Part shown: positions 25,240 through 32,873 of the stretch, in pieces
How positions within the stretch are numbered: position 1 is the first letter of the stretch
Layout of the letters: each line of letters begins with the position of its first letter
Assembly: GCA_017381715.1 (NCBI GenBank)
Contig: JAFOBR010000092.1
Location: forward strand, 1 to 36,367
From: Clostridia bacterium
Lineage (GTDB): Bacteria > Bacillota > Clostridia > Oscillospirales > CAG-382
DNA: 36,367 bases
Reading direction: 5' to 3'
Notes under the pieces: model-generated
Seen by the model: only the letters and a program-made list of their open reading frames with translations
Told to the model about the DNA's origin: nothing
Databases searched by the model: none
Translations under genes and position numbers: made by a program

Positions 25240-25680
25240 ATGAAGCTTCACGAACTTTCTCCCGCTACCGGCGCAGTTAAAGCCCGCTTCAGAAAAGGCA
25301 GAGGCGCAGGAAGCGGTAACGGTAAGACAGCAGGCAAGGGCCACAAGGGTCAGAACGCCCGTACCGGCGGCGGTGTAAGACCCGGTTTCGAAGGCGGTCA
25401 GCTTCCTATTTACCGTAAACTTCCCAAGAGAGGTTTTAAAAACCATTTCGCAACCAAATACGTTAACGTAAATCTTGAACAACTCAACCAGTTTGAAAAC
25501 GGTACCGTAGTAGACCTCAGCGTACTTCTCGCAGAGGGTGTTGTTAAGAACGAGTTCGATGGACTCAAAGTTCTCGGCAACGGCGAACTTACTAAGGCTC
25601 TTACCGTGAAAGCTGCAGCTTTCTCTGCTTCGGCTAAGGAGAAGATCGAAGCCGCAGGCGGAAAGGCTGAGGTGGAATAA
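25240..25680 (+). CDS. rplO: 50S ribosomal protein L15
   Basis: 146 residues. L15 is a late-assembly protein with a long basic N-terminal extension. Signatures: [19 protein letters not shown] at about 20-38, then [19 protein letters not shown] start at ATG 25240 (RBS GGGAGG). Its stop overlaps the secY start (TAATG). Confidence 0.98.
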   Translation: MKLHELSPATGAVKARFRKGRGAGSGNGKTAGKGHKGQNARTGGGVRPGFEGGQLPIYRKLPKRGFKNHFATKYVNVNLEQLNQFENGTVVDLSVLLAEGVVKNEFDGLKVLGNGELTKALTVKAAAFSASAKEKIEAAGGKAEVE

Positions 25681-26990
25681 TGTTAAGTGTATTAAAGAAC
25701 GCTTGGAAGGTAGCTGATATCCGTAAAAAGATTATCTTCACGCTGTTCATCATCCTTCTGTTCCGTCTGGGTAGTGCGGTTCCCGTACCTTTCTTCAGCG
25801 CAGAAGCACTTGATCAGTTGTTTAGCTCTTCCACTATGCAGGGATCCCTTTTCGGCTACTTCAATATGCTGAGCGGTGATGCCTTTGCAAAAGGTAATCT
25901 GTTCGCACTCAGCATTTCCCCTTACATCACCGCATCCATCGTTATTCAGCTTTTGGGCATTGCTTTTCCTAAGCTCGGCGAGCTTTCCAAGAGCGGTCCC
26001 GAAGGACAGAAGAAGATAAACAAGATAACCCGTTATACAACCATCGGTCTGGCAATAATCACTGCAATCGGTTATTATCTTACCATGAAGAGCCTTGGCG
26101 CTCTTACCAATAAGAACTGGTTTGCAGCAGTAGTTATCGTTGCCGCATACACCGCAGGTGCCATGATGGTAATGTGGCTGGGCGAAAAGATCGATGAAAA
26201 TGGAATAGGAAACGGTATATCCATTCTCCTGTTCGTAAACATCGTAGCAAGTTTCCCCGGCATGTTCACCAGAATGTGGGCTATGATCCACTATAACGGA
26301 ACTTGGGATTTCTCCCAGATTCCTTGGATGGTAATCCTTCTCATCCTCATGCTTGCAACCATCGTTTTCGTAGTTGTAATCAACGAGGCAGAAAGAAGAC
26401 TTCCCGTTCAGTATGCTAAGCGTACCGTAGGCAGAAAAGTTTACGGCGGTATGAACACCAATCTTCCTATCAAGGTTATGATGGCAGGCGTACTCCCCGT
26501 AATTTTTGCTCAGGCAATCGTATCCATCCCCGCAACGCTCGCTCAGTTTATTCCTGCTTGGCAGAAGAGTGAATTCTTCAACAACTGGTTTAGCCCCGGC
26601 GTGCTTCCCGGCGGTGCGATTTACGCATTCATCTACTTTGTTCTGATTATTGCATTTGCATACTTCTATATATCCACAATATTTGATCCCGTTGAGGTTG
26701 CTAACAACCTTAAGAAGAACGGCGGCACTATTATGGGCTACCGTCCCGGCGAACCTACTGCGGCATATATCAAGAAGGTACTCGACAGAGTAACCCTTAT
26801 GGGTGCAATTGCATTGGCTATCCTGGTAATCCTTCCCATAATGCTCGCTTGGACCGGCGTACCCGCGTTCACCAACTTTACCCTTGGCGGAACGTCCATC
26901 ATCATCGTTGTAGGTGTTGCTATTGAAACTACCCGCAGCCTTGAAAGCCAGATCACAATGCGTCATTACAAGGGCTTCCTGGAAGAATAA
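25680..26990 (+). CDS. secY: preprotein translocase subunit SecY
   Basis: 436 residues with about ten membrane helices; forms the protein-conducting channel with SecE and SecG. Signatures: FRLGSAVPVPFFS in the first helix, SPYITASIVIQLL in the plug region, NEAERRLPVQYAKR in the fourth cytosolic loop, and the end with TTRSLESQITMRHYKGFL. It overlaps rplO by one base and lies 13 nt before adk, giving the classic secY-adk-map order. Confidence 0.98.
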   Translation: MLSVLKNAWKVADIRKKIIFTLFIILLFRLGSAVPVPFFSAEALDQLFSSSTMQGSLFGYFNMLSGDAFAKGNLFALSISPYITASIVIQLLGIAFPKLGELSKSGPEGQKKINKITRYTTIGLAIITAIGYYLTMKSLGALTNKNWFAAVVIVAAYTAGAMMVMWLGEKIDENGIGNGISILLFVNIVASFPGMFTRMWAMIHYNGTWDFSQIPWMVILLILMLATIVFVVVINEAERRLPVQYAKRTVGRKVYGGMNTNLPIKVMMAGVLPVIFAQAIVSIPATLAQFIPAWQKSEFFNNWFSPGVLPGGAIYAFIYFVLIIAFAYFYISTIFDPVEVANNLKKNGGTIMGYRPGEPTAAYIKKVLDRVTLMGAIALAILVILPIMLAWTGVPAFTNFTLGGTSIIIVVGVAIETTRSLESQITMRHYKGFLEE

Positions 26991-27003
26991 TAGGGAGATT
27001 TAA

Positions 27004-27636
27004 ATGAATATAATATTCTTTGGCCCTCCCGGTGCCGGCAAGGGCACTCAGGCAGAGATTATATGTACCTGCCTTAATATTCCCACTATTTCCACGGGAG
27101 CCGCTTTGAGAGAAGCGGTTAAGAACGAAACTCCTATGGGACTGGCTGCCAAATCCGCTATGGAATCCGGCAGCCTGGTACCCGACGAGGTCGTTATCGG
27201 TATCATCCGTGATCGTCTTGCACAGGATGACTGCAAGAATGGCTACATTCTTGATGGTTTCCCCCGCACTGTAGCTCAGGCAGAAGCTCTTGATGCTATG
27301 GGACAGAAGATCGATACCGTAGTTTCCATCGTTGCATCCGATGAGAAAATTGTTGAACGACTCAGCGGAAGACGTCTCTGCGGCGTTTGCGGTGCATCCT
27401 ACCACTTGGTTTACAATCCTACCAAGGATAACAAAACCTGTGATAAATGCGGTGCAGACCTTATAATCCGTAAGGACGATGCTCCCGAAGTTGTAAAGAG
27501 CCGTTTGGAAACCTACCACGCAGAAACCGAACCGGTTCTCGCGTACTACACCGAAAAGGGACTCGTTAAGAGTATAGAAACCCAGGAAGGCGTAGAGGAA
27601 ACCACTCGTCTCGTAAAGCAAGCGCTTTGCATATGA
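27004..27636 (+). CDS. adk: adenylate kinase with zinc-type lid
   Basis: 210 residues. It catalyses ATP + AMP to 2 ADP. The P-loop GPPGAGKGTQ spans residues 7-16, and FPRTVAQAEAL is the AMP-binding signature. The lid (about 123-160) carries four cysteines, CGVC and CDKC, the zinc-binding form of Gram-positive bacteria. AGGGAG lies 5-7 nt before the ATG. The stop overlaps the map start (ATGA). Confidence 0.97.
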   Translation: MNIIFFGPPGAGKGTQAEIICTCLNIPTISTGAALREAVKNETPMGLAAKSAMESGSLVPDEVVIGIIRDRLAQDDCKNGYILDGFPRTVAQAEALDAMGQKIDTVVSIVASDEKIVERLSGRRLCGVCGASYHLVYNPTKDNKTCDKCGADLIIRKDDAPEVVKSRLETYHAETEPVLAYYTEKGLVKSIETQEGVEETTRLVKQALCI

Positions 27637-28382
27637 TAACTGTAAAGACAAAAGCCGAAATCGCGCGGATGCGCGATGCAGGCAGAATTGCGGCGATCGC
27701 CCGTGCGACGGCAGGCGAATATATCAAAGAGGGTGTAACCACCCGATATATCGACAGTAAAGTCAAAGCCGTTATCCGTTCGCACGGAGCTCACCCTTCT
27801 TTTCTTGGATACGGTGGATTTCCCGCATCGGCGTGTATAAGCGTCAATGAAGAGGTTATCCACGGTATTCCGTCAGACAGAGAATTGAAAAACGGTGATA
27901 TCGTCAAAGTAGACGTCGGTGCCTTTTATAAAGGTTACCACGGGGATTGCGCATGTACCTACGTTGTGGGAAGCACAAGCCCCGAAGCCGAACAGCTTAT
28001 ACAGGTAACCAAGGAAAGCTTTTTCAAGGCTATCGAACTGGCTGTGCCCGGTAACCGTGTCGGCGATATTTCACACGCTGTTGAACAGCACGTAATTCCC
28101 TATGGTTATTCCGTTGTCCGCGATTTTGTGGGACACGGAATCGGAACCGCGCTTCACGAAGATCCCGAAGTACCGAATTTCGGTAAGGCTGGCAGGGGAC
28201 CGCGGCTTTGTGAAGGGATGACTTTGGCAATAGAGCCTATGATAAATATGGGCACTCACTTGGTAAAGACCCTTTCAAACAACTGGACGGTCGTAACAAT
28301 AGACGGCAAGCTTTCGGCTCACTATGAAAACACCATAGCAATTACCGAAAACGGTCCCGTTATACTGACCGACGAGAATTGA
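27633..28382 (+). CDS. map: type I methionine aminopeptidase
   Basis: 249 residues. It removes initiator methionine from nascent chains. The metal ligands of the pita-bread fold are visible: VDVGA (Asp), GDCACT (Asp), VGHGIG (His), AIEPM (Glu) and HYENT (Glu). ATG 27633 overlaps the adk stop by 4 nt and lacks a clear RBS, so translational coupling to adk is likely. An in-frame TTG at 27627 is less convincing. Confidence 0.97.
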   Translation: MITVKTKAEIARMRDAGRIAAIARATAGEYIKEGVTTRYIDSKVKAVIRSHGAHPSFLGYGGFPASACISVNEEVIHGIPSDRELKNGDIVKVDVGAFYKGYHGDCACTYVVGSTSPEAEQLIQVTKESFFKAIELAVPGNRVGDISHAVEQHVIPYGYSVVRDFVGHGIGTALHEDPEVPNFGKAGRGPRLCEGMTLAIEPMINMGTHLVKTLSNNWTVVTIDGKLSAHYENTIAITENGPVILTDEN

Positions 28383-28401
28383 GGTTAAATTCAAAAAAAT
28401 T

Positions 28402-28668
28402 ATGGATAGTCATTTATGCAGTATGGTTGAGTCAGTTGCAGGGCGAGACCGCGGTATGTATGCTTACGTTATAGGCGTGTCCGAAGAAGGATTTGTGCTT
28501 GTGGCGGATGGCAGGCTGCGTAAGGTCGAAACCCCAAAACGTAAAAAGCTTAAACACATACGGTTAATTGCAGATGCGCCGCGGCTCGATGAAGATAAGA
28601 TGACCAACCGCGTGATCCGCGAGATCATCAACGAATACAAAGAGTCGCACGATAACAAGGAGGAATAG
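28402..28668 (+). CDS. KOW-domain RNA-binding protein (L14e-like)
   Basis: An 88-residue basic protein. The first half has the KOW fold pattern ([33 protein letters not shown]), followed by a basic [11 protein letters not shown] segment. A small KOW protein between map and infA is a common Firmicutes arrangement, and it probably binds rRNA or the ribosome; the role is unproven. The RBS is poor: the only GAGG is about 17 nt before the ATG. Its last codons contain the infA ribosome binding site. Confidence 0.88.
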   Translation: MDSHLCSMVESVAGRDRGMYAYVIGVSEEGFVLVADGRLRKVETPKRKKLKHIRLIADAPRLDEDKMTNRVIREIINEYKESHDNKEE

Positions 28669-28670
28669 TT

Positions 28671-28889
28671 CTGGTAAAAGACGATGTTATTGAATTTGAA
28701 GGCGTAGTTACGGAGTTACTTCCCAACACGGTCTTCAGAGTCAAACTTAACAACGGTCATATGGTTACCGCCCATATATCCGGAAAAATGCGTATGCATT
28801 ATATAAAGATATATCCGGGAGATAAGGTTACGGTTGAAGTTTCGATCTATGACCTTACTCAGGGCAGAATAACCTATCGTTCCAAATAA
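28671..28889 (+). CDS. infA: translation initiation factor IF-1, apparent CTG start
   Basis: 72 codons, exactly the length of IF-1. After the start codon the protein reads [16 protein letters not shown], then ends [15 protein letters not shown]-1 is a one-domain OB-fold protein that binds the 30S A site during initiation. The only codon matching Met1 is CTG at 28671; a perfect AAGGAGG (28657-28663) stands 7 nt before it. Upstream in-frame codons are CAA GGA GGA ATA GTT, none a usual start, and the first internal ATG is at codon 31. The start is therefore non-canonical, unless a base is misread. rpmJ follows after 32 nt. Confidence 0.93.
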   Translation: MVKDDVIEFEGVVTELLPNTVFRVKLNNGHMVTAHISGKMRMHYIKIYPGDKVTVEVSIYDLTQGRITYRSK

Positions 28890-28921
28890 ACAATGCTAAC
28901 TGATATGGAGGCAGTAATAAT

Positions 28922-29035
28922 ATGAAAGTGAAACCTTCCGTAAAGAAAATATGCGAGAAGTGCAAGATTATCAAGAGAAAAGGTAAAATCATGGTAATCT
29001 GCGAAAATCCCAAGCACAAGCAGAAGCAAGGCTAA
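28922..29035 (+). CDS. rpmJ: 50S ribosomal protein L36, zinc form
   Basis: 37 residues: [20 protein letters not shown], then [17 protein letters not shown]. Zinc ligands are Cys11, Cys14, Cys27 and His32, the zinc-binding version. GGAGG precedes the ATG by 9 nt. It lies between infA and rpsM as in other Firmicutes and is easily missed because of its size. Confidence 0.97.
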   Translation: MKVKPSVKKICEKCKIIKRKGKIMVICENPKHKQKQG

Positions 29036-29050
29036 GAGAGAGGTGTAAAT

Positions 29051-29419
29051 ATGGCTCGTATTTCCGGCGTAGATTTGCCCAACGCAAAGCGTGTAGAGAT
29101 CGGTCTTTGCTATATCTATGGTATAGGCAGAAGCCGCTCCAACGAAATACTCAAGAAGACCGGCATCAACCCCGATACCCGTGTAAAGGATCTTACCGAG
29201 GACGATGTTGCAAAGCTTCGTGAGGTTATCGAAAACGATTACATTGTAGAAGGCGATCTCAGAAGAGATGTAGCACTCAATATCAAGAGAATGGTCGAGA
29301 TCGACTGCTATCGCGGTCAGCGTCACAGAAAGGGTCTCCCCGTAAGAGGTCAGAGAACCAAGACCAACGCGAGAACCAGAAAAGGTCCCGCAAAGACCAT
29401 CGCAAACAAGAAGAAGTAA
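29051..29419 (+). CDS. rpsM: 30S ribosomal protein S13
   Basis: 122 residues. S13 forms bridges to the large subunit and contacts P-site tRNA through its C-terminal tail. The N-terminal [19 protein letters not shown] and the basic tail [18 protein letters not shown] are characteristic. GAGAGAGGTG precedes the ATG. First gene of the alpha part. Confidence 0.98.
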   Translation: MARISGVDLPNAKRVEIGLCYIYGIGRSRSNEILKKTGINPDTRVKDLTEDDVAKLREVIENDYIVEGDLRRDVALNIKRMVEIDCYRGQRHRKGLPVRGQRTKTNARTRKGPAKTIANKKK

Positions 29420-29438
29420 TAGGAGGACAAACGGTAAA

Positions 29439-29837
29439 ATGGCTAAGCAGCAGAGAAAAGTTGTTACCAAGAAGCGCCGCGAGCGCAAAAATATTGAACG
29501 CGGTGCTGCTCATATCAGCTCCAGCTTCAACAACACTATAGTAACTATTTCCGATACCAACGGAAACGCAATTTCTTGGGCTTCCGCGGGCGAACTCGGT
29601 TACAGAGGTTCCCGTAAGTCCACTCCTTTCGCAGCTCAGATGGCAGCAGAAACCGCAGCTAAGGCAGCAATGGAGCACGGTCTTAAGACTGTAGAAGTAT
29701 TTGTCAAGGGTCCCGGTCAGGGCAGAGAAGCAGCAATCCGCGCGCTTCAGGTTGCAGGGCTTGAGATCACTATGATTAAAGATGTAACGCCGATTCCTCA
29801 CAACGGTTGCAGACCGCCCAAGAGAAGACGCGTTTAA
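29439..29837 (+). CDS. rpsK: 30S ribosomal protein S11
   Basis: 132 residues. S11 forms part of the platform near the E site. Signatures: [20 protein letters not shown] and the C-terminal [16 protein letters not shown]. The Asn-Gly in HNGC is the site converted to isoaspartate in some bacteria. AGGAGG lies 13 nt before the ATG. Confidence 0.98.
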   Translation: MAKQQRKVVTKKRRERKNIERGAAHISSSFNNTIVTISDTNGNAISWASAGELGYRGSRKSTPFAAQMAAETAAKAAMEHGLKTVEVFVKGPGQGREAAIRALQVAGLEITMIKDVTPIPHNGCRPPKRRRV

Positions 29838-29853
29838 TTACGGAGGAAATGTA

Positions 29854-30486
29854 ATGGCAAGATATACTGGTCCCGCTTGCAGATTGTGCCGCAGAGAAGG
29901 CACCAAACTCTTCCTTAAAGGCGAGAGATGCTTTTCCGATAAGTGTGCAGTAGCCCGCAGAGGTCAGGCACCCGGACAGCACGGCGCAGCCGGCGGAAGA
30001 AAGAGAACCAAGGAATACGGTCTTCAGCTCCGTGAGAAGCAGAAGGCAAAGAGGTACTACGGTATCCTGGAGAAGCAGTTTAAGACCTATTTCGTAAAGG
30101 CAGATAAGAAGCCCGGTCAGACCGGTGAAAACCTGCTCACCACCATCGAAAGAAGGTTGGACAATGTCGTATACCGCATGGGTATGGCAGAAAGCCGCCG
30201 CGAAGCACGTCAGCTCGTAATTCACGGCCACTTCAGAGTAAACGGCAAGAAGGTAGATATTCCTTCCGTTATTCTTAAGAAGGGCGATGTTATCACCCTC
30301 AGAGAAGCAAGCCGCAAGTCTGAAAAGATTAAAATGCTTATCGAGAATATCTCCGCAAGGCAGGTACCCGCTTGGATCGATATGGATAAAGAAAACATCC
30401 AGGCAACAATCTCCGAACTGCCCACTCGTGCAGACGTAGATTTCCCCATCGAAGAGCATCTCATCGTCGAGTTGTACTCCAAATAA
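29854..30486 (+). CDS. rpsD: 30S ribosomal protein S4, zinc-finger form
   Basis: 210 residues. S4 nucleates 30S assembly and affects decoding. Zinc ligands Cys9, Cys12, Cys26 and Cys31 are present. The S4 RNA-binding domain at about 96-160 contains [20 protein letters not shown]. Presence inside the alpha operon differs from Bacillus subtilis, where rpsD is elsewhere, and is typical of Clostridia. GGAGG precedes the ATG. Confidence 0.98.
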   Translation: MARYTGPACRLCRREGTKLFLKGERCFSDKCAVARRGQAPGQHGAAGGRKRTKEYGLQLREKQKAKRYYGILEKQFKTYFVKADKKPGQTGENLLTTIERRLDNVVYRMGMAESRREARQLVIHGHFRVNGKKVDIPSVILKKGDVITLREASRKSEKIKMLIENISARQVPAWIDMDKENIQATISELPTRADVDFPIEEHLIVELYSK

Positions 30487-30501
30487 GGCTTGATATAAGC
30501 C
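30487..30501 (+). other. small hairpin directly after rpsD
   Basis: GGCTT (30487-30491) and AAGCC (30497-30501) pair around GATAT, starting at the first base after the rpsD stop, in a 42-nt gap before rpoA. Five base pairs and no T tract: too weak for a terminator; it may be a processing or decay-pausing site. Confidence 0.35.
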
Positions 30502-30528
30502 CGACCAACCTATGAGGAGGTTTATAAA

Positions 30529-31476
30529 ATGATAGAAATCGAAAGACCGAACATCGCAACTGTAGAGATCAGCGAAGATGGCAAACACGGCACTTTTGTT
30601 ATCGAACCCCTTGAACGCGGTTACGGAATTACTCTTGGTAATTCCCTTCGCAGAGTACTGCTCAGTTCACTCCCCGGTGTTGCTACCACCAGCATAAAGA
30701 TCGACGGCGTTCTGCACGAGATCTCCACCGTTCCCGGAGTAAAAGAAGACGTTACGGAAATCGTACTCAATGTTAAGGGTATCGTTGCAAAGCTTTACAG
30801 CCAGAGCCCCAAGACTGTTGTTATTAACGCCCACGGCGGAAACGTAACCGCAGGTGACATTCAGTGTGATTCCGATATCGAGATTCTCAATCCCGAACAT
30901 CATATCGCAACCGTAGAAGACGGTTCTCCCTTCTATATGGAGCTTACCTTTGATCACGGCAGAGGATATGTTTCTTCGGAAAAGAACAAGCAGCTCGGTG
31001 CACCTATCATCGGTGTTATCTATACCGATTCAATCTACACACCCGTATACAACGTAAACTATACGGTGTCCAATACTCGCGTCGGCAACATAACCGACTT
31101 CGACAAACTGACTCTTGAAGTGACCACCAACGGTACCATTAACGCGAAAGAAGCTGTTTCTCTCGCTGCAAAGATACTCAGTGAGCACCTCAATCTGTTC
31201 ATAGATCTCTCTGCAGAAGCAAAGAATGCCGAGATCATGGTAGACAGAGAAGAAACTGTAATGACAAAGATTCTTGATATGTCTATCGAAGAGCTTGATA
31301 TGTCCGTCAGATCCTTTAACTGCCTTAAACGTGCAGGTATCGATACTGTGGGCGATCTTACCAACAGAACCGAGGAGGATATGATCAAAGTTCGTAACCT
31401 CGGTAAGAAGTCGCTTGAGGAAGTAATCCAGAAGCTTCAGTCGCTCGGACTGTCGCTCAAGCGTTCCGACGACTAA
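30529..31476 (+). CDS. rpoA: DNA-directed RNA polymerase alpha subunit
   Basis: 315 residues. The N-terminal domain (1-230) drives core assembly: it has [20 protein letters not shown] near residues 25-44 and the [16 protein letters not shown] stretch. The C-terminal domain (about 245-315) binds UP-element DNA and activators; it shows [20 protein letters not shown] and [22 protein letters not shown] precedes the ATG by 9 nt. Confidence 0.98.
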   Translation: MIEIERPNIATVEISEDGKHGTFVIEPLERGYGITLGNSLRRVLLSSLPGVATTSIKIDGVLHEISTVPGVKEDVTEIVLNVKGIVAKLYSQSPKTVVINAHGGNVTAGDIQCDSDIEILNPEHHIATVEDGSPFYMELTFDHGRGYVSSEKNKQLGAPIIGVIYTDSIYTPVYNVNYTVSNTRVGNITDFDKLTLEVTTNGTINAKEAVSLAAKILSEHLNLFIDLSAEAKNAEIMVDREETVMTKILDMSIEELDMSVRSFNCLKRAGIDTVGDLTNRTEEDMIKVRNLGKKSLEEVIQKLQSLGLSLKRSDD

Positions 31477-31506
31477 GCATAATAATTCATAAGGAGGCTA
31501 CTCAAA

Positions 31507-31890
31507 ATGCCCGGCACAAGAAAACTTGGCAGACCGACAGCACACAGAATGGCAATGCTCAAGGGCATGGTTACCTTTCTGCTTGAAAAAGGTCAGATCG
31601 AAACAACTGTAACCCGCGCAAAAGAAGTAAGTGCGCTCACCGATAAAATGATCACTCTCGGCAAGACCAACAACCTTGCAAACAAGAGACGTGCAATCGC
31701 ATTCCTCAAGAAGGAAGGCGTAGTAAAGAAGCTGTTTGACGAGATTTCTCCCGCATACAGCGAAGTTAACGGCGGCTACACCAGAGTACTTAAGGTTGGC
31801 CCCAGACGTGGCGACGGCGCAGAAATGGCTATCGTTTCTCTCACCAAGGCTAAGGAGATCTACGCTCCCGCTAAGGAAGAAAAGAAGTAA
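31507..31890 (+). CDS. rplQ: 50S ribosomal protein L17
   Basis: 127 residues. L17 lies by the tunnel exit. The N-terminal LGRPTAHRMAMLKGMVTFLL and the C-terminal YTRVLKVGPRRGDGAEMAIV are characteristic. AAGGAGG precedes the ATG by 10 nt. It is the last gene of the S10-spc-alpha cluster and is followed by a strong terminator. Confidence 0.98.
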   Translation: MPGTRKLGRPTAHRMAMLKGMVTFLLEKGQIETTVTRAKEVSALTDKMITLGKTNNLANKRRAIAFLKKEGVVKKLFDEISPAYSEVNGGYTRVLKVGPRRGDGAEMAIVSLTKAKEIYAPAKEEKK

Positions 31891-31901
31891 TAACTTCAAT
31901 T

Positions 31902-31940
31902 ACCCCAAGAAGCCGCAAGGCTTCTTGGGGTGTTTTTTTT
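31902..31940 (+). terminator. strong intrinsic terminator of the S10-spc-alpha operon
   Basis: A 13-bp perfect stem (ACCCCAAGAAGCC with GGCTTCTTGGGGT, 31902-31914 and 31919-31931) around a GCAA tetraloop, followed by GTTTTTTTT. It starts 12 nt after the rplQ stop. Confidence 0.95.
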
Positions 31941-31971
31941 GTGGCGGCAGTGTTAATATTTTTCACTTTGC

Positions 31972-32000
31972 TTGACAATATTCGGTATTCAATGTATAAT
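31972..32000 (+). promoter_or_regulatory. consensus sigma-A promoter of the small membrane protein gene
   Basis: TTGACA (31972-31977), 17-nt spacer, TATAAT (31995-32000). It stands 30 nt past the operon terminator and about 33 nt before the ATG at 32033. Its perfect match is striking for a gene that looks frameshifted. Confidence 0.85.
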
Positions 32001-32032
32001 CATGTTAACACAGAAGAAAGAAGGGTGTGTTT

Positions 32033-32232
32033 ATGCGAGAAAAACTCAATAAATTCTTATCCCGTAATGACGTAAAGGCGTGTCTTTTGCTGTTGCCGCT
32101 CGTCTTGTTCTTCGGCGCCTTTTTTATATACTTTTTGTATACCGATGGAAAAGATGTGTTTAACAGTAAGGTATACGGCATCGCATTCCCATCGGCGCGG
32201 TTGTTGTTATGGTGATCTACTTTTTGACGTGA
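32033..32232 (+). pseudogene. small two-helix membrane protein, possibly frameshifted
   Basis: The ATG frame encodes 60 residues: a charged N-terminus, one clear membrane helix (about 18-38, LLLLPLVLFFGAFFIYFLY), then a loop, and ends at 32215 with the non-hydrophobic FPSARLLLW. The -1 frame over the same bases reads IPIGAVVVMVIYFLT and stops at 32232, a good second membrane helix. Joining the frames between 32170 and 32190 would give a protein of about 66 residues with two helices. A 1-nt loss, real or from sequencing, is the simplest reading. I do not recognise the family. AAGGGTG precedes the ATG, with a consensus promoter. Confidence 0.5.
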
Positions 32233-32295
32233 AAAATATTATCAGACAAGGTTAACAAAAATATTTAGAAAGTCTATATACAGAAGGAATATGAT

Positions 32296-32721
32296 ATGGC
32301 GTTGATTAAAAAAGTCTTAAGATATTCAGGGTTGTTTTTATCAAGTATAATTCTTTTGACAGGAATTCTCTATTTAACTGTTTGGGGTTGCTCAGTTTTG
32401 GGTGTTTTTAATGAACATATTTTCTGCTGTCTCTTGGGCGTGTTATTTTCTGTAATTGTTATGTTTTTCGAAAACAAATTGGTCCCCGGATTCAAATTAA
32501 CAAAAACAATATATTTACTTTCCACAGTATTCGTTCCAACTGTTATTTATAACGTAGTTTACATTATATTCCGGTATTCAAATAACGCCGGAAGTTTGCT
32601 TGATAAGAATCTCAGTGAAGTATCATTCTATCTTATATTCATGAGTTACGCGCTGGCTGTTGCATCGGCAATTGTTGCGTTGATTAAGCTTACACTGTTT
32701 TTGATAAAGAATCGTAATTAG
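32296..32721 (+). CDS. small four-helix membrane protein, unrecognised
   Basis: A 141-residue hydrophobic protein with about four membrane helices (about 10-33, 43-58, 69-92 and 112-137) and short charged loops. No enzymatic motif is visible and I do not recognise the family. AGAAGGA stands 7 nt before the ATG. Its bases are more AT-rich than the neighbouring housekeeping genes. It is followed by its own terminator. It may belong with the small membrane gene just upstream as an envelope pair, but the context gives no role. Confidence 0.75.
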   Translation: MALIKKVLRYSGLFLSSIILLTGILYLTVWGCSVLGVFNEHIFCCLLGVLFSVIVMFFENKLVPGFKLTKTIYLLSTVFVPTVIYNVVYIIFRYSNNAGSLLDKNLSEVSFYLIFMSYALAVASAIVALIKLTLFLIKNRN

Positions 32722-32774
32722 TGTAGTAATCATTAAGTTAAACCAGAATATATTGGCAACAAACTTTTTACGCA

Positions 32775-32801
32775 AAAACAGCCGATATTCCCGGCTGTTT
32801 T
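32775..32801 (+). terminator. intrinsic terminator after the four-helix protein gene
   Basis: A 10-bp stem (AAAACAGCCG/CGGCTGTTTT, 32775-32784 with 32792-32801) and a 7-nt loop; the T run continues to 32803. It lies 54 nt after the stop codon and 20 nt before the next promoter. Confidence 0.85.
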
Positions 32802-32820
32802 TTGCTCTTTTCAACGATAC

Positions 32821-32849
32821 TTGCAAAACGTGTCGATATATGGTATAAT
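32821..32849 (+). promoter_or_regulatory. sigma-A promoter of the ADP-ribosylglycohydrolase lipoprotein gene
   Basis: TTGCAA (32821-32826), 17-nt spacer, TATAAT (32844-32849), 24 nt before the ATG at 32874. It likely also serves the lipoprotein gene at 34861, which lies 19 nt after the first gene. Confidence 0.8.
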
Positions 32850-32873
32850 TTAGAGTATGAAAGGAGCAAGATT

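Noticed and set aside
25692-26966. A 424-codon open frame on the minus strand, opposite secY
   Set aside because: Shadow of secY: Cys/His/Tyr-rich composition without any fold pattern, and no start signals.
32157-32166. GTTTAAC as a programmed -1 frameshift site in the small membrane gene
   Set aside because: It does not fit the X XXY YYZ pattern, and slipping there gives an immediate TAA in the new frame.
32252-32280. TTAACA-17 nt-TATATA as a promoter for the four-helix membrane protein
   Set aside because: Transcription would begin at about 32287, inside the AGAAGGA ribosome binding site, so a productive mRNA is unlikely; AT-rich sequence gives such matches by chance.
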